Source: Benincasa hispida (taxonomy: Eukaryota; Streptophyta; Magnoliopsida; Cucurbitales; Cucurbitaceae). From it: a stretch of 64,000 nt of DNA. A program made the translations under genes and the position numbers. The stretch is taken from NCBI RefSeq assembly GCF_009727055.1, contig NC_052360.1, positions 71,177,283 through 71,241,282 on the forward strand, given 5' to 3'. A model generated the notes under the pieces. That model saw only the letters and a list, made by a program, of their open reading frames with translations, was not told the DNA's origin and did no database searches. Numbering within the stretch: the stretch's first letter is position 1; each line of letters starts with the position of its first letter. Of the stretch, positions 11,290-21,159 are shown piece after piece.

Positions 11290-11830
11290 ACCATTTAGTC
11301 TCCCTGATTTGAGTATCAATCGCATTAATACGATTTTATTTTTAAACAATCGCTTTGCATTCAGCATTTGTTAGGCCCATAAAGTTCAAAGACTGGCCCA
11401 AAACATTAATTGCTAATCTTTTAAGATGCAGAGTTCTAAGGAAGCTCTTAAACTTTCAAGACGATTAGCATCAAGAGCCTTGGTAAAAATGTCAGCTATT
11501 TGATTTTTTGTGTTAACATGTTCAAACACAATCTATTTGCTTTCAACAAAGTCATGAATAAAGTGATATTTCATGTCTATATGCTTAGTACGATTGTGTT
11601 CAACTATGTTTTTGGATATATTAATCGCACTCATATTTGTCATAGAAAAGAGTCATAACATCTCGTGAGACATCATACTCCATTAACATCTACTTCATCC
11701 AAAGTAATTGAGTACAACTACTCCTTGCAACACCATATTCTACTTCAAACGTAGATAAGGAAACACAATTTTCTTTCTTGCTGAACCACGAAATACAGTT
11801 GTTCCCTAAGAAGAAACAACCTCCAGAAGT
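11290..11830 (-). pseudogene. SIRE-type copia RNase H / pol C-terminus
   Basis: Minus-strand frames give TSGGCFFLGNN, then ISWFSKKENCVSLST (about 11800-11760), a CTQLLWMK block (about 11715) and a degraded end with ALDANRLESLRAS-like wording (about 11480-11440). This is the copia RNase H, directly upstream of the envelope-like ORF as in SIRE elements. Everything 5' of RNase H (gag, integrase, RT) is missing beyond about 11830. Confidence 0.7.
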
Positions 11831-12129
11831 ACTTATTATTGTAAAATATTAAATAAGATGATACATGTCTAATTCCTATTTAGATTTCAGTCCATTCCTA
11901 TTTGACATCAAGAAAAACATTCATATTTCCATTGATTCATAAATTACATGTAAATATTCTTACTTATTCTTAGCTATTTTCTTGTGAAGGTGGTGTCGAT
12001 CTAAATCTTTGAGAAATGAATATGATAAAAGATTCACTCTACCATGCGAATCATAGCACGTCGGCATGCCAATTGACAAAGAAAATTATCATATAGTCAT
12101 TGTAATAAAAATGATCCGTTCCTTTGGTT
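11831..12129. other. Spacer, no gene seen
   Basis: AT-rich, no supported frame. It marks the truncated 5' side of the SIRE-type element. Confidence 0.35.
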
Positions 12130-12200
12130 GTTTTATATGGATAGAGGAATTGAACCTCTAATCTTGAGGTCGAAAATATAAACATTATTAGATCAAAACT
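12130..12200 (-). repeat. tRNA-derived SINE-like remnant (-)
   Basis: On the minus strand the sequence reads CGACCTCAAGATTAGAGG followed by TTCAATTCCTC. This resembles the tRNA-derived head of plant SINEs (D-arm to B-box, GGTTCAAATCC-like). It is too degenerate for a tRNA gene. A related copy lies at 12305-12390 in the opposite direction. Confidence 0.4.
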
Positions 12201-12304
12201 TATTAAATGGATAATTTGAACTCTTCCCACATTTTACTGTGTGATTGTAAATAGTAATTACTTTGTAAGATATTATATTAGATTGAATTATATAATTGAG
12301 AAAT

Positions 12305-12390
12305 AATTCAAGTGTGTATAACTCAATTAGCATATAAAATGTTAGTGACCACAAGGTCTATTATTCAAATCTTTTTACATCCAATTAATT
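12305..12390 (+). repeat. tRNA-derived SINE-like remnant (+)
   Basis: AACTCAATTAGCATA resembles a Pol III A box (TAGCTCAATTGG-type). GTGACCACAAGGTC and TTATTCAAATC then follow in the position of the B box. No tRNA fold is preserved. Confidence 0.4.
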
Positions 12391-12519
12391 GAAACATGTT
12401 AAAAATCTTCATATGGAAAAGATAAGAAAACTAACCACCACGGAAAATTACTCGATCAAATAAATTAGACCGACTATTAAATACTTTCTCATTCACAAAG
12501 CAAATCAGATTCAAAATGC

Positions 12520-12716
12520 TTACATTGGGAGTGCTGCTCAAGCACAAAGGTCTGGATCTTGAAACATTTCCTTCACGGATATCATAAATGAAATCGCTTC
12601 CCTGCTGCGATACAGAAACATTGAGAAAGTCGGTTCTCCGATCTGTTGTCGGAAAAAAGGACCTAGCATCATTCTCAAACCACCTGCAAGCTTTTTCTTT
12701 CGTATTGAGAAAGATG
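12520..12716 (-). other. Possible exon of unknown gene or spliced 3' UTR
   Basis: A minus-strand frame stays open from about 12716 to beyond 12520, including KACRWFENDARSFF and SDFIYDIREGNVSRSRP. A polypyrimidine-AG (TTTCTTTGAAG) lies at its 5' edge and AAT|GTAAGC, a good splice donor, near 12520. Composition is more host-like than the transposon debris around it. It lies about 190 bp downstream of the PPR stop on the same strand. It could be a separate exon or part of the PPR 3' UTR. I do not recognise the protein. Confidence 0.3.
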
Positions 12717-12903
12717 CTTCTTCAAAGAAAGCAGGGACCAAACGTTACGGTACTATCAATTAATATGTCCATGCTTCACAGAGCCTAAATTTGGCCAGGA
12801 AACCCATGAATGTTTCATTTGGTTATGGACCCAGAATGCCCAGCAAATCCTTGGTTCTCCATTCTTACAGAAAGACTACCAAATTGTAATAGAATTGAAA
12901 CAT

Positions 12904-14295
12904 TCAAGAACTGTTTTTGTCACGTATGATTGAAGCTTTTTCATACCTCACTTTCTCAATCTCTCTCCCCAGAAAATCCAAAGTTGTATCTGTAACATGA
13001 TTCGGGGAACAGCCTGAATCCAGCATCATTTTCAGGAATTTGTAAGCATCATTAAACCGACCAGCTTTGCTATGAACTTCGATAAGTGTATTAAAAGTGA
13101 CAACATCTGGGTTTATCCCACTGTTCCTCATCTGCTCAAAAAGCTTATTTACGTCATCCATTTGACCTGCCTTCCCCAGCGCATTAATCAATGTGTTGTA
13201 CATTACGATATCGAGATAGCCACCCTGCTCCATTAGCTTTTCCAGAACAGAACTTGCAAGATCCGCTCTACCCATCTTCCCGAGTCCTTGAATTATCACA
13301 TTGTATGTGGCTATATCAGCTGGACATACCTTCTCGCCCATTTCGTTAAATATACCCCATGCCTGGTGAAAGTATCCCTTCTTCACAAATGAACTCAGCA
13401 TTGAATTGTAGGTATACCTCACCGGGTTGACACCCATATCACTGAAGATCTCAAACAACTTACAAGCTAAGCTCAATTTTCCTTTTGCTAGAAAAATAGA
13501 CAAAAATGTATTGACCATATTGATATCGAATGAGTTGTCCCCTTTTGCTTGGATTCGTCGCCCCTGACCTAGAGAGAATGGTTGCAAAAAATCACCATTA
13601 GACTTTGCAAGATCAGCTAAAAGATCGACATGTGGGGATGATGACCAACTGTCAGCATCTGTTTCTTCTGTGTTTTCGATAATATCGTCAACATTAACTT
13701 CCGCAGCAGAAGAAGCTCTTGAACTAATAATCTCACTCAAATCCTCCTTTGGGGGGAACAGGAATGTGTAGTCTTTTCTTTTATTTTGCTGATATTTGAT
13801 TGAATCTTCCATGTTAGCCTTCCATTTGAGAACATTGGGGACCAAGTTACCTTCTCTAATGTGCTTCATGAGCCTCTCTAACCCTTCCCACTGGCGTTGC
13901 TTGTGCATTGCAATTAAAAGAGATGTTACAGTAATAAGATCGACAACGAAGCCTCTCGCTTCCATTTCATCAACCAATTGTAGTGCTTCCTCAAGCAATC
14001 CCTCTTTACACAGTTGCAATACAATGATGCTGTAAGTAACACCATCCACAAATTGACCCTTTTTCTTCATATCACAGAATAAAGAGTAGCTAGCTTCAGC
14101 TCTTCCATTCCTAAACAATCCATCAATTAGAATATTGTACGTCCAAGGAGAAGCTCTTATACCTTCTTGCACCATTTTATCAAAAAGTTGACATGCTTCA
14201 GTAACTTTCCGAGCCTTAAATAGGCCGTTGAGGAGAGAATTATACACAATGGTATCTGGGATAAATCCATTGTACTCCATTTCATTAAAAATCAT
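12904..14295 (-). CDS. P-type pentatricopeptide repeat (PPR) protein, 5' truncated
   Basis: An uninterrupted frame codes for about 463 residues from the first in-frame ATG (14295). Nine P-class PPR motifs are visible: four at the N-side (blocks such as VYNSLLNGLF, TYNILIDGLF, VTYSIIVLQL and TVTSLLIAMH), then a charged Ser/Asp-rich linker of about 110 residues, then five more (NTFLSIFLAK, TYNSMLSSFV, TYNVIIQGLG, MYNTLINALG, TFNTLIEVHS). It ends in a basic REIEKVRYEKAS tail. P-type PPR proteins bind organellar RNA; the layout resembles Arabidopsis At4g01570-like proteins (from memory), which are near 800 residues. Here homology begins abruptly about 10 residues before the ATG and upstream sequence is unrelated, so the N-terminal half and targeting peptide are missing. 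It is either a truncated gene copy or depends on an unseen upstream exon. Confidence 0.75.
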   Translation of the reverse strand: MIFNEMEYNGFIPDTIVYNSLLNGLFKARKVTEACQLFDKMVQEGIRASPWTYNILIDGLFRNGRAEASYSLFCDMKKKGQFVDGVTYSIIVLQLCKEGLLEEALQLVDEMEARGFVVDLITVTSLLIAMHKQRQWEGLERLMKHIREGNLVPNVLKWKANMEDSIKYQQNKRKDYTFLFPPKEDLSEIISSRASSAAEVNVDDIIENTEETDADSWSSSPHVDLLADLAKSNGDFLQPFSLGQGRRIQAKGDNSFDINMVNTFLSIFLAKGKLSLACKLFEIFSDMGVNPVRYTYNSMLSSFVKKGYFHQAWGIFNEMGEKVCPADIATYNVIIQGLGKMGRADLASSVLEKLMEQGGYLDIVMYNTLINALGKAGQMDDVNKLFEQMRNSGINPDVVTFNTLIEVHSKAGRFNDAYKFLKMMLDSGCSPNHVTDTTLDFLGREIEKVRYEKASIIRDKNSS

Positions 14296-14968
14296 GGTAT
14301 GGTTGCATACCTTGGTAAATTCAGGCAACTAGAATAATGATAACGGTAGGTGAAGGATCAAGGTCATGGAATGCCTTTAGTTTTAAAACTATGATCTTAA
14401 CTTCTACAACAGAAGCCGTGATAGAGTATTATTGTAACAATCGGACGACGATAAAAGAGCTTTTTGCTTATCATTTTTTTGAAGGGCAAGAGAAGATTCC
14501 GATACCACATCAAAAGCAAGAATACTATAGTATAAACATACTTATACCTAAAGGTTTATTTCTTAAGTTGATACAACATTTTAAAATAACTCATGTCTTA
14601 TTTCTGAGAAGACAGCAATATTAAGCAAGTGAATATAGGCGAGAAAGGAAACTAGATTGCAGCAGTTTCTTGCTATTTAAAAGATTAACAGTTAAAGAAA
14701 TTAGACAAAAGCCAACTGTTTTTCCAGAGAGAGGGAAAGAAAGAGTTTGTAGGTGTAATAATCCCAAGTAGTTCAAATTTCCAATAATGGTCTAAAATTT
14801 CAGGGCACAGCATCGAATTATGCCAGAATGAAATAAACGGTGAGAAAATTGAAGTGTGGGATAAAATGACAAACGTTCGCCTTCATGGAAGGAGAGTAAA
14901 AGTGGAACTCGTGGAGTATCCAGAGCGGGACAGAGGATATGGATTTGGAATTATGTGGAGGGTGAATG
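14296..14968. other. Unassigned sequence upstream of the PPR fragment
   Basis: No PPR-like coding in any frame. A stop codon lies just upstream of the open PPR frame at about 14329. It could be an intron or foreign sequence at a breakpoint near 14300; neither is proven. Confidence 0.35.
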
Positions 14969-15214
14969 TTAAAAGTTGGGGAGAGAAGAGAACAATTTGA
15001 AGAAATGAGCTTGTGGCGAAGGATGAATAGATCTGGATAGAGAGATTTTGGAAGAAGGAGAGCTCTGATTTGAAGAGATGGTGTTGGAGGGTTGAGTATG
15101 ATTACAGGTTTTGGTAATGGAAGACGAGGAAGGGAGGTGGAATGGAGAGAAGTTGAGTTGCCCTTGAGTATCAATTGAGAGGACCAGTTCTTCCATGAGG
15201 CATTGCATTTGCAT
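14969..15214 (-). CDS. Orphan 81-residue Ser/Pro-rich ORF, possible first exon
   Basis: ATG at 15214 (MQMQCLMEELVLS...). The rest is rich in Ser, Pro, His and Leu, few acidic residues after the first third, ending FKLFSSLPNF. The composition resembles an organellar targeting peptide, so it could be the start of a gene on the same strand as the PPR fragment downstream. No domain, splice site or homologue is recognised, and it may be chance. Confidence 0.2.
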   Translation of the reverse strand: MQMQCLMEELVLSIDTQGQLNFSPFHLPSSSSITKTCNHTQPSNTISSNQSSPSSKISLSRSIHPSPQAHFFKLFSSLPNF

Positions 15215-15259
15215 TTTATGGAAAGATCGAAAATTCTGAAGTTGTATAAGATGAATCAA

Positions 15260-15749
15260 GGAGAGGTAGAATTGAAGAAAAGAGTGGAATATGGGATTAT
15301 CTTGGTTGGGGTATTTAGGAGTTCTAATTTTTTCTTATTATTTAGTTTTGTACAATATCATTTTACCACGCTTTATCCTTGATAGGAATATTATAGTATG
15401 TTATCATATTTAACGAGATAGGTTATATATTGCGGTAGTGGCAGTAAACAGGAGGTTAGCTTCTACGTTTGTAAGAGACAAGGGGTCCATTAATTATAAA
15501 GGTCTGGGAATAAGGTCATATGTAAAATTAAAAAGATTAAGAAAAAGAATTAAAAAAGAAAAAAAAAAGAAAAGAGAAAAGAAACGAAAAAACTATTGGA
15601 ATTAGAAAGCAAGAGAAGAGCGAGAGTTTGAGGAGAGGGATTTGAGAGAGCGAGGAGATGATAGAGGAGAGGAGAAATTTCTAAAACGTGGAAGTTGCGA
15701 AATGTCTAAGGAAGAGACAAAAAACACTCATCAGTTACGTTAATAACAT
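15260..15749. other. Purine-rich intergenic stretch
   Basis: Contains an A/G-rich run at about 15530-15600 and GAGAG-rich DNA to 15660. No gene seen. Confidence 0.35.
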
Positions 15750-16160
15750 TGAATATTTTTTCATGTATACTTGTCAATACTTTTTTTTTCATTTGTAAAT
15801 ATTCATTGTTTTTTCTACTTATACTTGTACACTGTGATAATTATGTACTATATCTCATTGTAACAAAAATCAAGTGGAGTATTATATATAAATAGCATAT
15901 TCATATCTGTCAATATTACATCTTCTTCATGTTCATATCTTCAGATTTCTACTTGTAACAAAATGGATAATACTGAACAAAAAACATAATTCATATCTAT
16001 AAATACTTTCATACTGTAAAAAGTGGATACAAAATATATCTCATCTTCATACGTGTAAAAAAAATGATTCATAACCTTACAGATACAAGATATTCAATCT
16101 TCATAGTGTAAAAAATGATTTAATCTCTCAATCTCATACCTTGTAAATAGGATAACAATA
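15750..16160. repeat. Degenerate AT-rich tandem-like repeats
   Basis: The words CTTCATA, TGTAAAAAATGAT and ATCTCATC recur at irregular 40-55 bp spacing, clearest from about 16000 to 16150. Spacing and sequence have drifted. No coding. Confidence 0.4.
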
Positions 16161-16451
16161 CTCTCCGTCCAATTGTCTCATCTCACATCTGCTCACATTC
16201 AACATTCGTTCTCAATTCGTCTTCAACAATCTGTTCTCCTCTCGCTTTACTTTAAATCTGTCATCATCAAATCTCGATCCCATCTAACATCTGTTAAGAT
16301 AATTCGATATTTCTGTAACATTCGCTTCTCTACTCTGCTCTCTCTTACATTGCTTGCAATACTCTCTTACATCTGTCTCTCTTATAATTCAGTTCGGTCT
16401 TATTTCGCTATAACTCTAATCTCACTCACACATTCGCTTCAATATATATGA
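16161..16451. other. Pyrimidine-rich low-complexity stretch
   Basis: The plus strand is dominated by C and T with many TCTC, ATCTG and TTCG words. An open frame exists only because of the skewed composition. No domain. Confidence 0.4.
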
Positions 16452-18965
16452 ACTTGAAAATTGGAACAAAATATATGTTCTAACAGCTCATTATGCATGT
16501 TCTGATAAAATTCTGATGTTGAATTTTGACTTTGAACCCCTTAATGTTTGATAAATTTTGATATGATAGAAGAGTGCAGAAAATACAAAAGGTTATAACA
16601 TGATGTTTTTACAGAAACATAACTTGAAAAAATGGATCAAAACAAGATTATAAAGATGTTATTTCAATTGAATTGTGTTTGATATAATTGGTTTTGGATG
16701 TGCTTGTTCTGATTGATAATTATTTACATGAAAGAGCCAGGCCAGGATGTTCATAAAAAATTCTGTACTGAAATTTGACATTGAACTTTGAAACTTTCAT
16801 AAATATATGTTAACTTATACAATGAATGTTTTTACTACATAAAAATAAATGAATGTTTTTTACAAGAATAAATCAATGTTAATATAAAAATATGGGATGT
16901 TTTGCAATAGCTGAGCCTAATTAGGCATCCTTTTATCATTTCTCTGCAGTGATTAAAGGATGGAATCGACATAACCAGTGTTTCCAGGAAAGTTTTATTG
17001 GAAGAATGCACGATAGCGAAACCGTGTGTATGTCGAGTTTCTAGGTGGAGATTTTCAGGGCTGTGGACGGTCGGCTTTTCGATCGACTCCATACGTAGTG
17101 AAGTAGGGATGAGTAAATAGTAGAGTAATGTTAGCAATTCCACAGCTTGTATATGGTCGTGTATGAGGAAGTGATGAACCGAAATGGTGGATCTGTTAAT
17201 GTCATAAAAAGGAAAAGAGAAATATCAGTGATCATGAATATTAATGCGTGACGAATCATTGAATTTTGACTTGAATTCAAAGGTGACGTAGTTTGATAGA
17301 TGTTTAATTCTTCAAGACTAGGGACTCAGGAGTGACCTTTTTTTTATTATTTTAAATACCCGCCAGGCATTGAGGTGCTCCCTAGGTAATCAAATGAGAA
17401 GTTGTAAGAGTAGCCAGGAACTTAAAAGAATGAGAAGTAGAAGAAAATATAATTTCCCGTTAACCCAATTGGAAGAATGGTGAAATTTGCATAGAACATG
17501 TTGGGAACAGGTTAATATTATATTTCTAAAAAAAATGTGTGTTTATGGTTGCAGAAAAAAGAATATGTGTAAAAGTAAAACCGTAAGAATAGTAAAGAGT
17601 AAAGATAGGAATTTACATGCAATTCGAACGATTGGGGTAATCAATTCCTTGACGAATTGCTTGTCGGTGGTTTGAAGGAGTTTTGACCTGTTGTATATGT
17701 ATTGTTGTTCTGGATAAGCCATCTTTTGTCCATGTTGTGTTGATGAGGGTGTGTAATTATATGTGACGATCGAATCTATGTTGAGTAGTAACTGGAGAGG
17801 ATGTTTTGCACTTTATCGTTCTTTGTTAGGATGGGGTGTAATTTTTGTCATGGTTTTTCTCTCTTGACGACTAAAAATTTCGAGAATCTACATAAAAAGA
17901 TAAAAAACGTTATATAAAGAAATTATAAACAGATTAAGGATAATATATCACCAGTGGATTTTGTGGTCTAATCCAGAAGTGGCTGGCCATCTGGGAATGC
18001 CAGACATGTAGCCTCTGAGGAGTGGCAGGTGAGTAGGGGGCACATTGGATGCTCATGAATTGGTGGGTAGTGACCTTGTATAAGGTTGAACGTAAATGGG
18101 TGATGCTGTGGTAAGGTTGTATCGGGCTGTCGGGGGTTGGGAGTAGGTGAGAGGTGGTAATCTAAGGGTGTAAGAGGGGGGATGGGGTGGGAGTGTCAGA
18201 GGCAGTGCGTCGTATCGGCTCAGGATGGGATGGGTGACTGGTGTCTCTCATTAAGTGGAACCTTCATTAGTAAAGGAAATGGTGAGTTTCACGAACAACC
18301 GTAAAGTAACATAAGAATAAAGGATGAAAGCTGTGCATCGAATGCAAATGAAGGATGGACGACAATTGCTTTTTTCGTTAGTTTTCTTCCATATGATGGA
18401 GACCGATTTATAACCATATACGAGTGAGACTCGTAGATAAGGCAGTCATGACCGAAAGAGGGTTGAATAGTAGACTCGTATGAGACATTGGCTCATCCCT
18501 GGAGGGAGCAACTTAGGAAACTATCATCACGGAAGCTCTGTACAGGAGTCCTCGATGAAAGTGATCATTGGGTATCACTGTCTCTCTACAAAAGGTGTTA
18601 CATATATAAAAAATATATAAAGATAGTGTGTATGTCATATCTTACAACCTTAATTCCATTCATATTCAGCTCTGTGTACAGATGTCGGAGATATCCAATC
18701 TCAACTGACACTCATTATATGGCATGTCAAGATGGTCATAAAGATAACTTTCATCATACGGAGAATCCCCACTCGTTTGACTTGAGCATTTAGAATATAA
18801 TATCGCTAGCTTCATTGGATGTCGTTCCACCAGGGTATACGAAACTAACCCTTTATCAGATTGAATAAGTGACCTTTATAACTTTATCTGATTAACAACA
18901 AGTAAATGGTCGGTGTATTTAAACCAGATAAACATGTTATGCTAGAGTAAACTTACATTGTTAGA
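16452..18965. other. Unassigned region with exon-like patches
   Basis: No gene can be assigned. A good 3' splice-site-like tract (TTTATCATTTCTCTGCAG) ends at about 16951, and a plus frame after it is open to about 17112. 17940-18260 is strongly G-skewed. 16495-16560 and 16745-16800 share degenerate words (TGAATTTTGACTTTGAAC-like). There are no LTR or protein motifs. Confidence 0.3.
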
Positions 18966-19083
18966 CCTGAATATTTCTCTGGTACTTTGGAGGAAACTGA
19001 GTGGGAGCATGAATCTATAGCGGAGGCAAAAGCACTTGCTCTTGATCAGGAATGTTACCGCTTGATGAGTAGGATATATGTAG
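18966..19083 (+). other. Possible host-gene exon next to the assembly gap
   Basis: A plus frame reads PEYFSGTLEETEWEHES, then IAEAKALALDQECYRLMSR and a few more residues. It is preceded by an acceptor-like TTACATTGTTAG and followed by a donor-like TGTA|GTAAGA. The amphipathic, acidic text is unlike the surrounding transposon frames. It lies 18 bp before the 100-N gap, so any continuing gene is cut or unassembled. I do not recognise the family. Confidence 0.35.
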
Positions 19084-19100
19084 TAAGATTAATAAATTAA

Positions 19101-19200
19101 NNNNNNNNNNNNNNNNNNNNNNNNNNNNNNNNNNNNNNNNNNNNNNNNNNNNNNNNNNNNNNNNNNNNNNNNNNNNNNNNNNNNNNNNNNNNNNNNNNNN
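19101..19200. other. Assembly gap (100 N)
   Basis: Exactly 100 Ns, the usual placeholder for a gap of unknown size. It falls at the protease-RT junction of the minus-strand gypsy element, so its RT, integrase and 3' LTR are probably in or lost at the gap. Confidence 0.95.
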
Positions 19201-19715
19201 TGGAAAATCCCTCACTACTGGCTGTGAAGTCAAGGTAACTTCATTCTCCCTAGTGTCTACCACACTGGCCATAAAGCCCCAGGCTCCTTTGTCGAATAGC
19301 CTACTGGCCTTCAATGCGGAAACTTCCTTGGGTAGGACTACGGTGGCAATCCCTTTAAACTTAAAACCGGCTCCTATAGAAGGCTTAAAGATAACCTCCT
19401 TATGAGAGCAATCTATGCTGGCATGGTTAGCAGCTAACCAATCCATGCCTAATATAACATCAAAATCGCGCATATCTAAAGTTATCAGGGTTACATCTAA
19501 TGTGCAGTTGGCTACCTCTACCTGACATGCCTTTATCTTTTTGTAGCTAACATGATCTCTCCCGATGTAGTGGAAATAGACAATGCAAATGGCAACGGTT
19601 CTGAGTCTAACATGGCGTGTCTCACAAATATAGTAGATATAAATGAGTGCGAAGAACCAGAGTCAAATAAAAGAAGAGCATGGTGTCCCAAAATGGGAAG
19701 TGTACCTGTCACCAT
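19201..19715 (-). pseudogene. Ty3/gypsy aspartic protease region (broken)
   Basis: The start MVTGTLPILGHHALLLFDSG gives a retroviral-type active site (DSG, then SSHSFIS) at about 19660. After stops near 19533 the frame resumes with DFDVILGMDWLAANHASIDC (about 19470-19410) and KEVIFKP: the conserved C-terminal half of gypsy protease. It runs into the gap near VVRDFP, just before the RT domain. The protease would mature gag-pol; stops between the halves make this copy inactive. Confidence 0.8.
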
Positions 19716-19739
19716 GGTGCCTCACTTCTAGGCCACATG

Positions 19740-20938
19740 CCGAATGGTAGAAAATACCTTTCCCTGTTGTTACTAGCAGTTCGAGCCTCCCTGGAACGAT
19801 CCTACGGGCTGGCTCCTATGCTTAGGCGCATTCTTCCTTGGGCATCTATCTGCCATGTGTCCCTTCTGGCCACACCGGAAATAATTCCCAGAGCCAGCTA
19901 AACAACGTCCTCAATGTTGCTTACAGTGAGTGGTGCATATCGGTCTATCCTCCCTGCCATTCCAGGCCTGGGTGCTCTGCTGTCCCCACTGATGTGGAGT
20001 CTGCATGGTGTTCTGACCCCTCTGCTGATGTTAAAGAGTCTTGTGCTCAGCCTTCCTTTTCTACCCTATGGAGGTCCCAATCCCGAGTGACCTCCTGTAT
20101 TCCTCTCCCCCTGGGAGTCGGCATCAATGCTCACGGCGGTTCGCAGTGCCGCGACATAAGTCTTGAGATCCAAGGCATGCACCATGCCTCGCAACCCGCT
20201 CCTCAGGCCCTGGATAAATCTCTTGGTCCTCGCTGCCTCGGTGGCCACTAGCTCAGGAGCAAACTGAGATAGCTTATCAAATTATTGCTCGTACTCCTCC
20301 ACTGACATAATGCCCTGCTTCAGGTTTAAGAATTCTGCATGCTTATTGTATCGGGTGTTGACCGAAAAGTACTTCTCATTAAAACGTTCCTTGAATTAGT
20401 CCCAGGTTGCAAGGTCATTTTCAATATCGATCATCTTTTCTGCTGAACGCCACCAGATTGCCGCGTTACCAGTTAGCATGAAGACTGCGCATTGCAGTTT
20501 GTGCTCTTCGGGGCACCTCATAAAATGGAAAATTGTTTCAATGGATGACAACCACAGTTTTGCCTTGGTGGGGTCTCCTAACAATCCATCAAAGGGGTGA
20601 GGGTCATACTTTCGGAAATCCCTTAAATGTTTGGCCTCGAGAGACAGGCTCTGCGTGTCCTTGTCTTGCGGACGGGTTTGTCGTAACAGCTTGAGTGGCA
20701 CCGATTCCTCCTGAGCCTGAGTCTGGGCAGGCTGTCGTGCCATCGTGCTATGGATCAGTTCTTGCAACTTCCCCATTAGAGCGGTTGCAACAGCTTCACT
20801 AATTGAGGCTTCCATTGCCTTTTCATCCACTTGGGTCATAGGCGGAATTGGCGCCGTCGAAGCAATTTGATTACTCCCCTCTCTCTCTGCTTGTATTTCT
20901 TCTCTAATTGTTTTCCTTGTTCTACGTTTAGGTGCCAT
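19740..20938 (-). pseudogene. Ty3/gypsy gag (chromovirus/Tekay-like), broken
   Basis: The ATG at 20938 opens MAPKRRTRKTIREE. The capsid core shows FRKYDPHPFDGLLGDP, AKLWLSSIETIF, AVFMLTGNAAIWW (about 20650-20430), then WD, a stop (20398-20396), then FKERFNEKYF. Next come GIMSVEEYEQ, another stop, and RFIQGLRSGLR (about 20190). A zinc-knuckle remnant FRCGQKGHMADRC lies at about 19880-19840, with Phe in place of the first Cys. Gag forms the particle that packages element RNA. At least two stops and one frameshift break it. It lies directly downstream of its primer site and LTR. Confidence 0.85.
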
Positions 20939-21143
20939 GTCCTGTCATAAATTCGTACGTTAGCTAACTATTTCTTGGCCTCTCTCAAACATCATGCGTT
21001 TAAAACACTACATCACTGTCCTCATATACACATGGAAATTTTCGTTCGTTAGTAGAACGTACCTCGCGATGACGAGGAATTCGTTACTGGCCACAAGGAC
21101 TATTTAAACTTATATAGTAAGTCAGTCTACAGACCCAAAACAT

Positions 21144-21157
21144 GGGCTCTGATACCA
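21144..21157 (-). promoter_or_regulatory. Primer-binding site, initiator tRNA-Met type
   Basis: The minus strand reads TGGTATCAGAGCCC two bases inside the LTR edge. It is complementary to the 3' end of plant initiator tRNA-Met, the standard gypsy/copia primer. Confidence 0.85.
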
Positions 21158-21159
21158 AC

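Noticed and set aside
12130..12390. tRNA genes
   Set aside because: Only A/B-box-like words remain; no cloverleaf or acceptor stem can be drawn.
16173..16451. 92-codon Ser/Leu-rich frame
   Set aside because: Pyrimidine-rich low-complexity DNA; no ATG context or homology recognised.
17487..17675. 62-codon basic frame
   Set aside because: No motif, no splice support, isolated.
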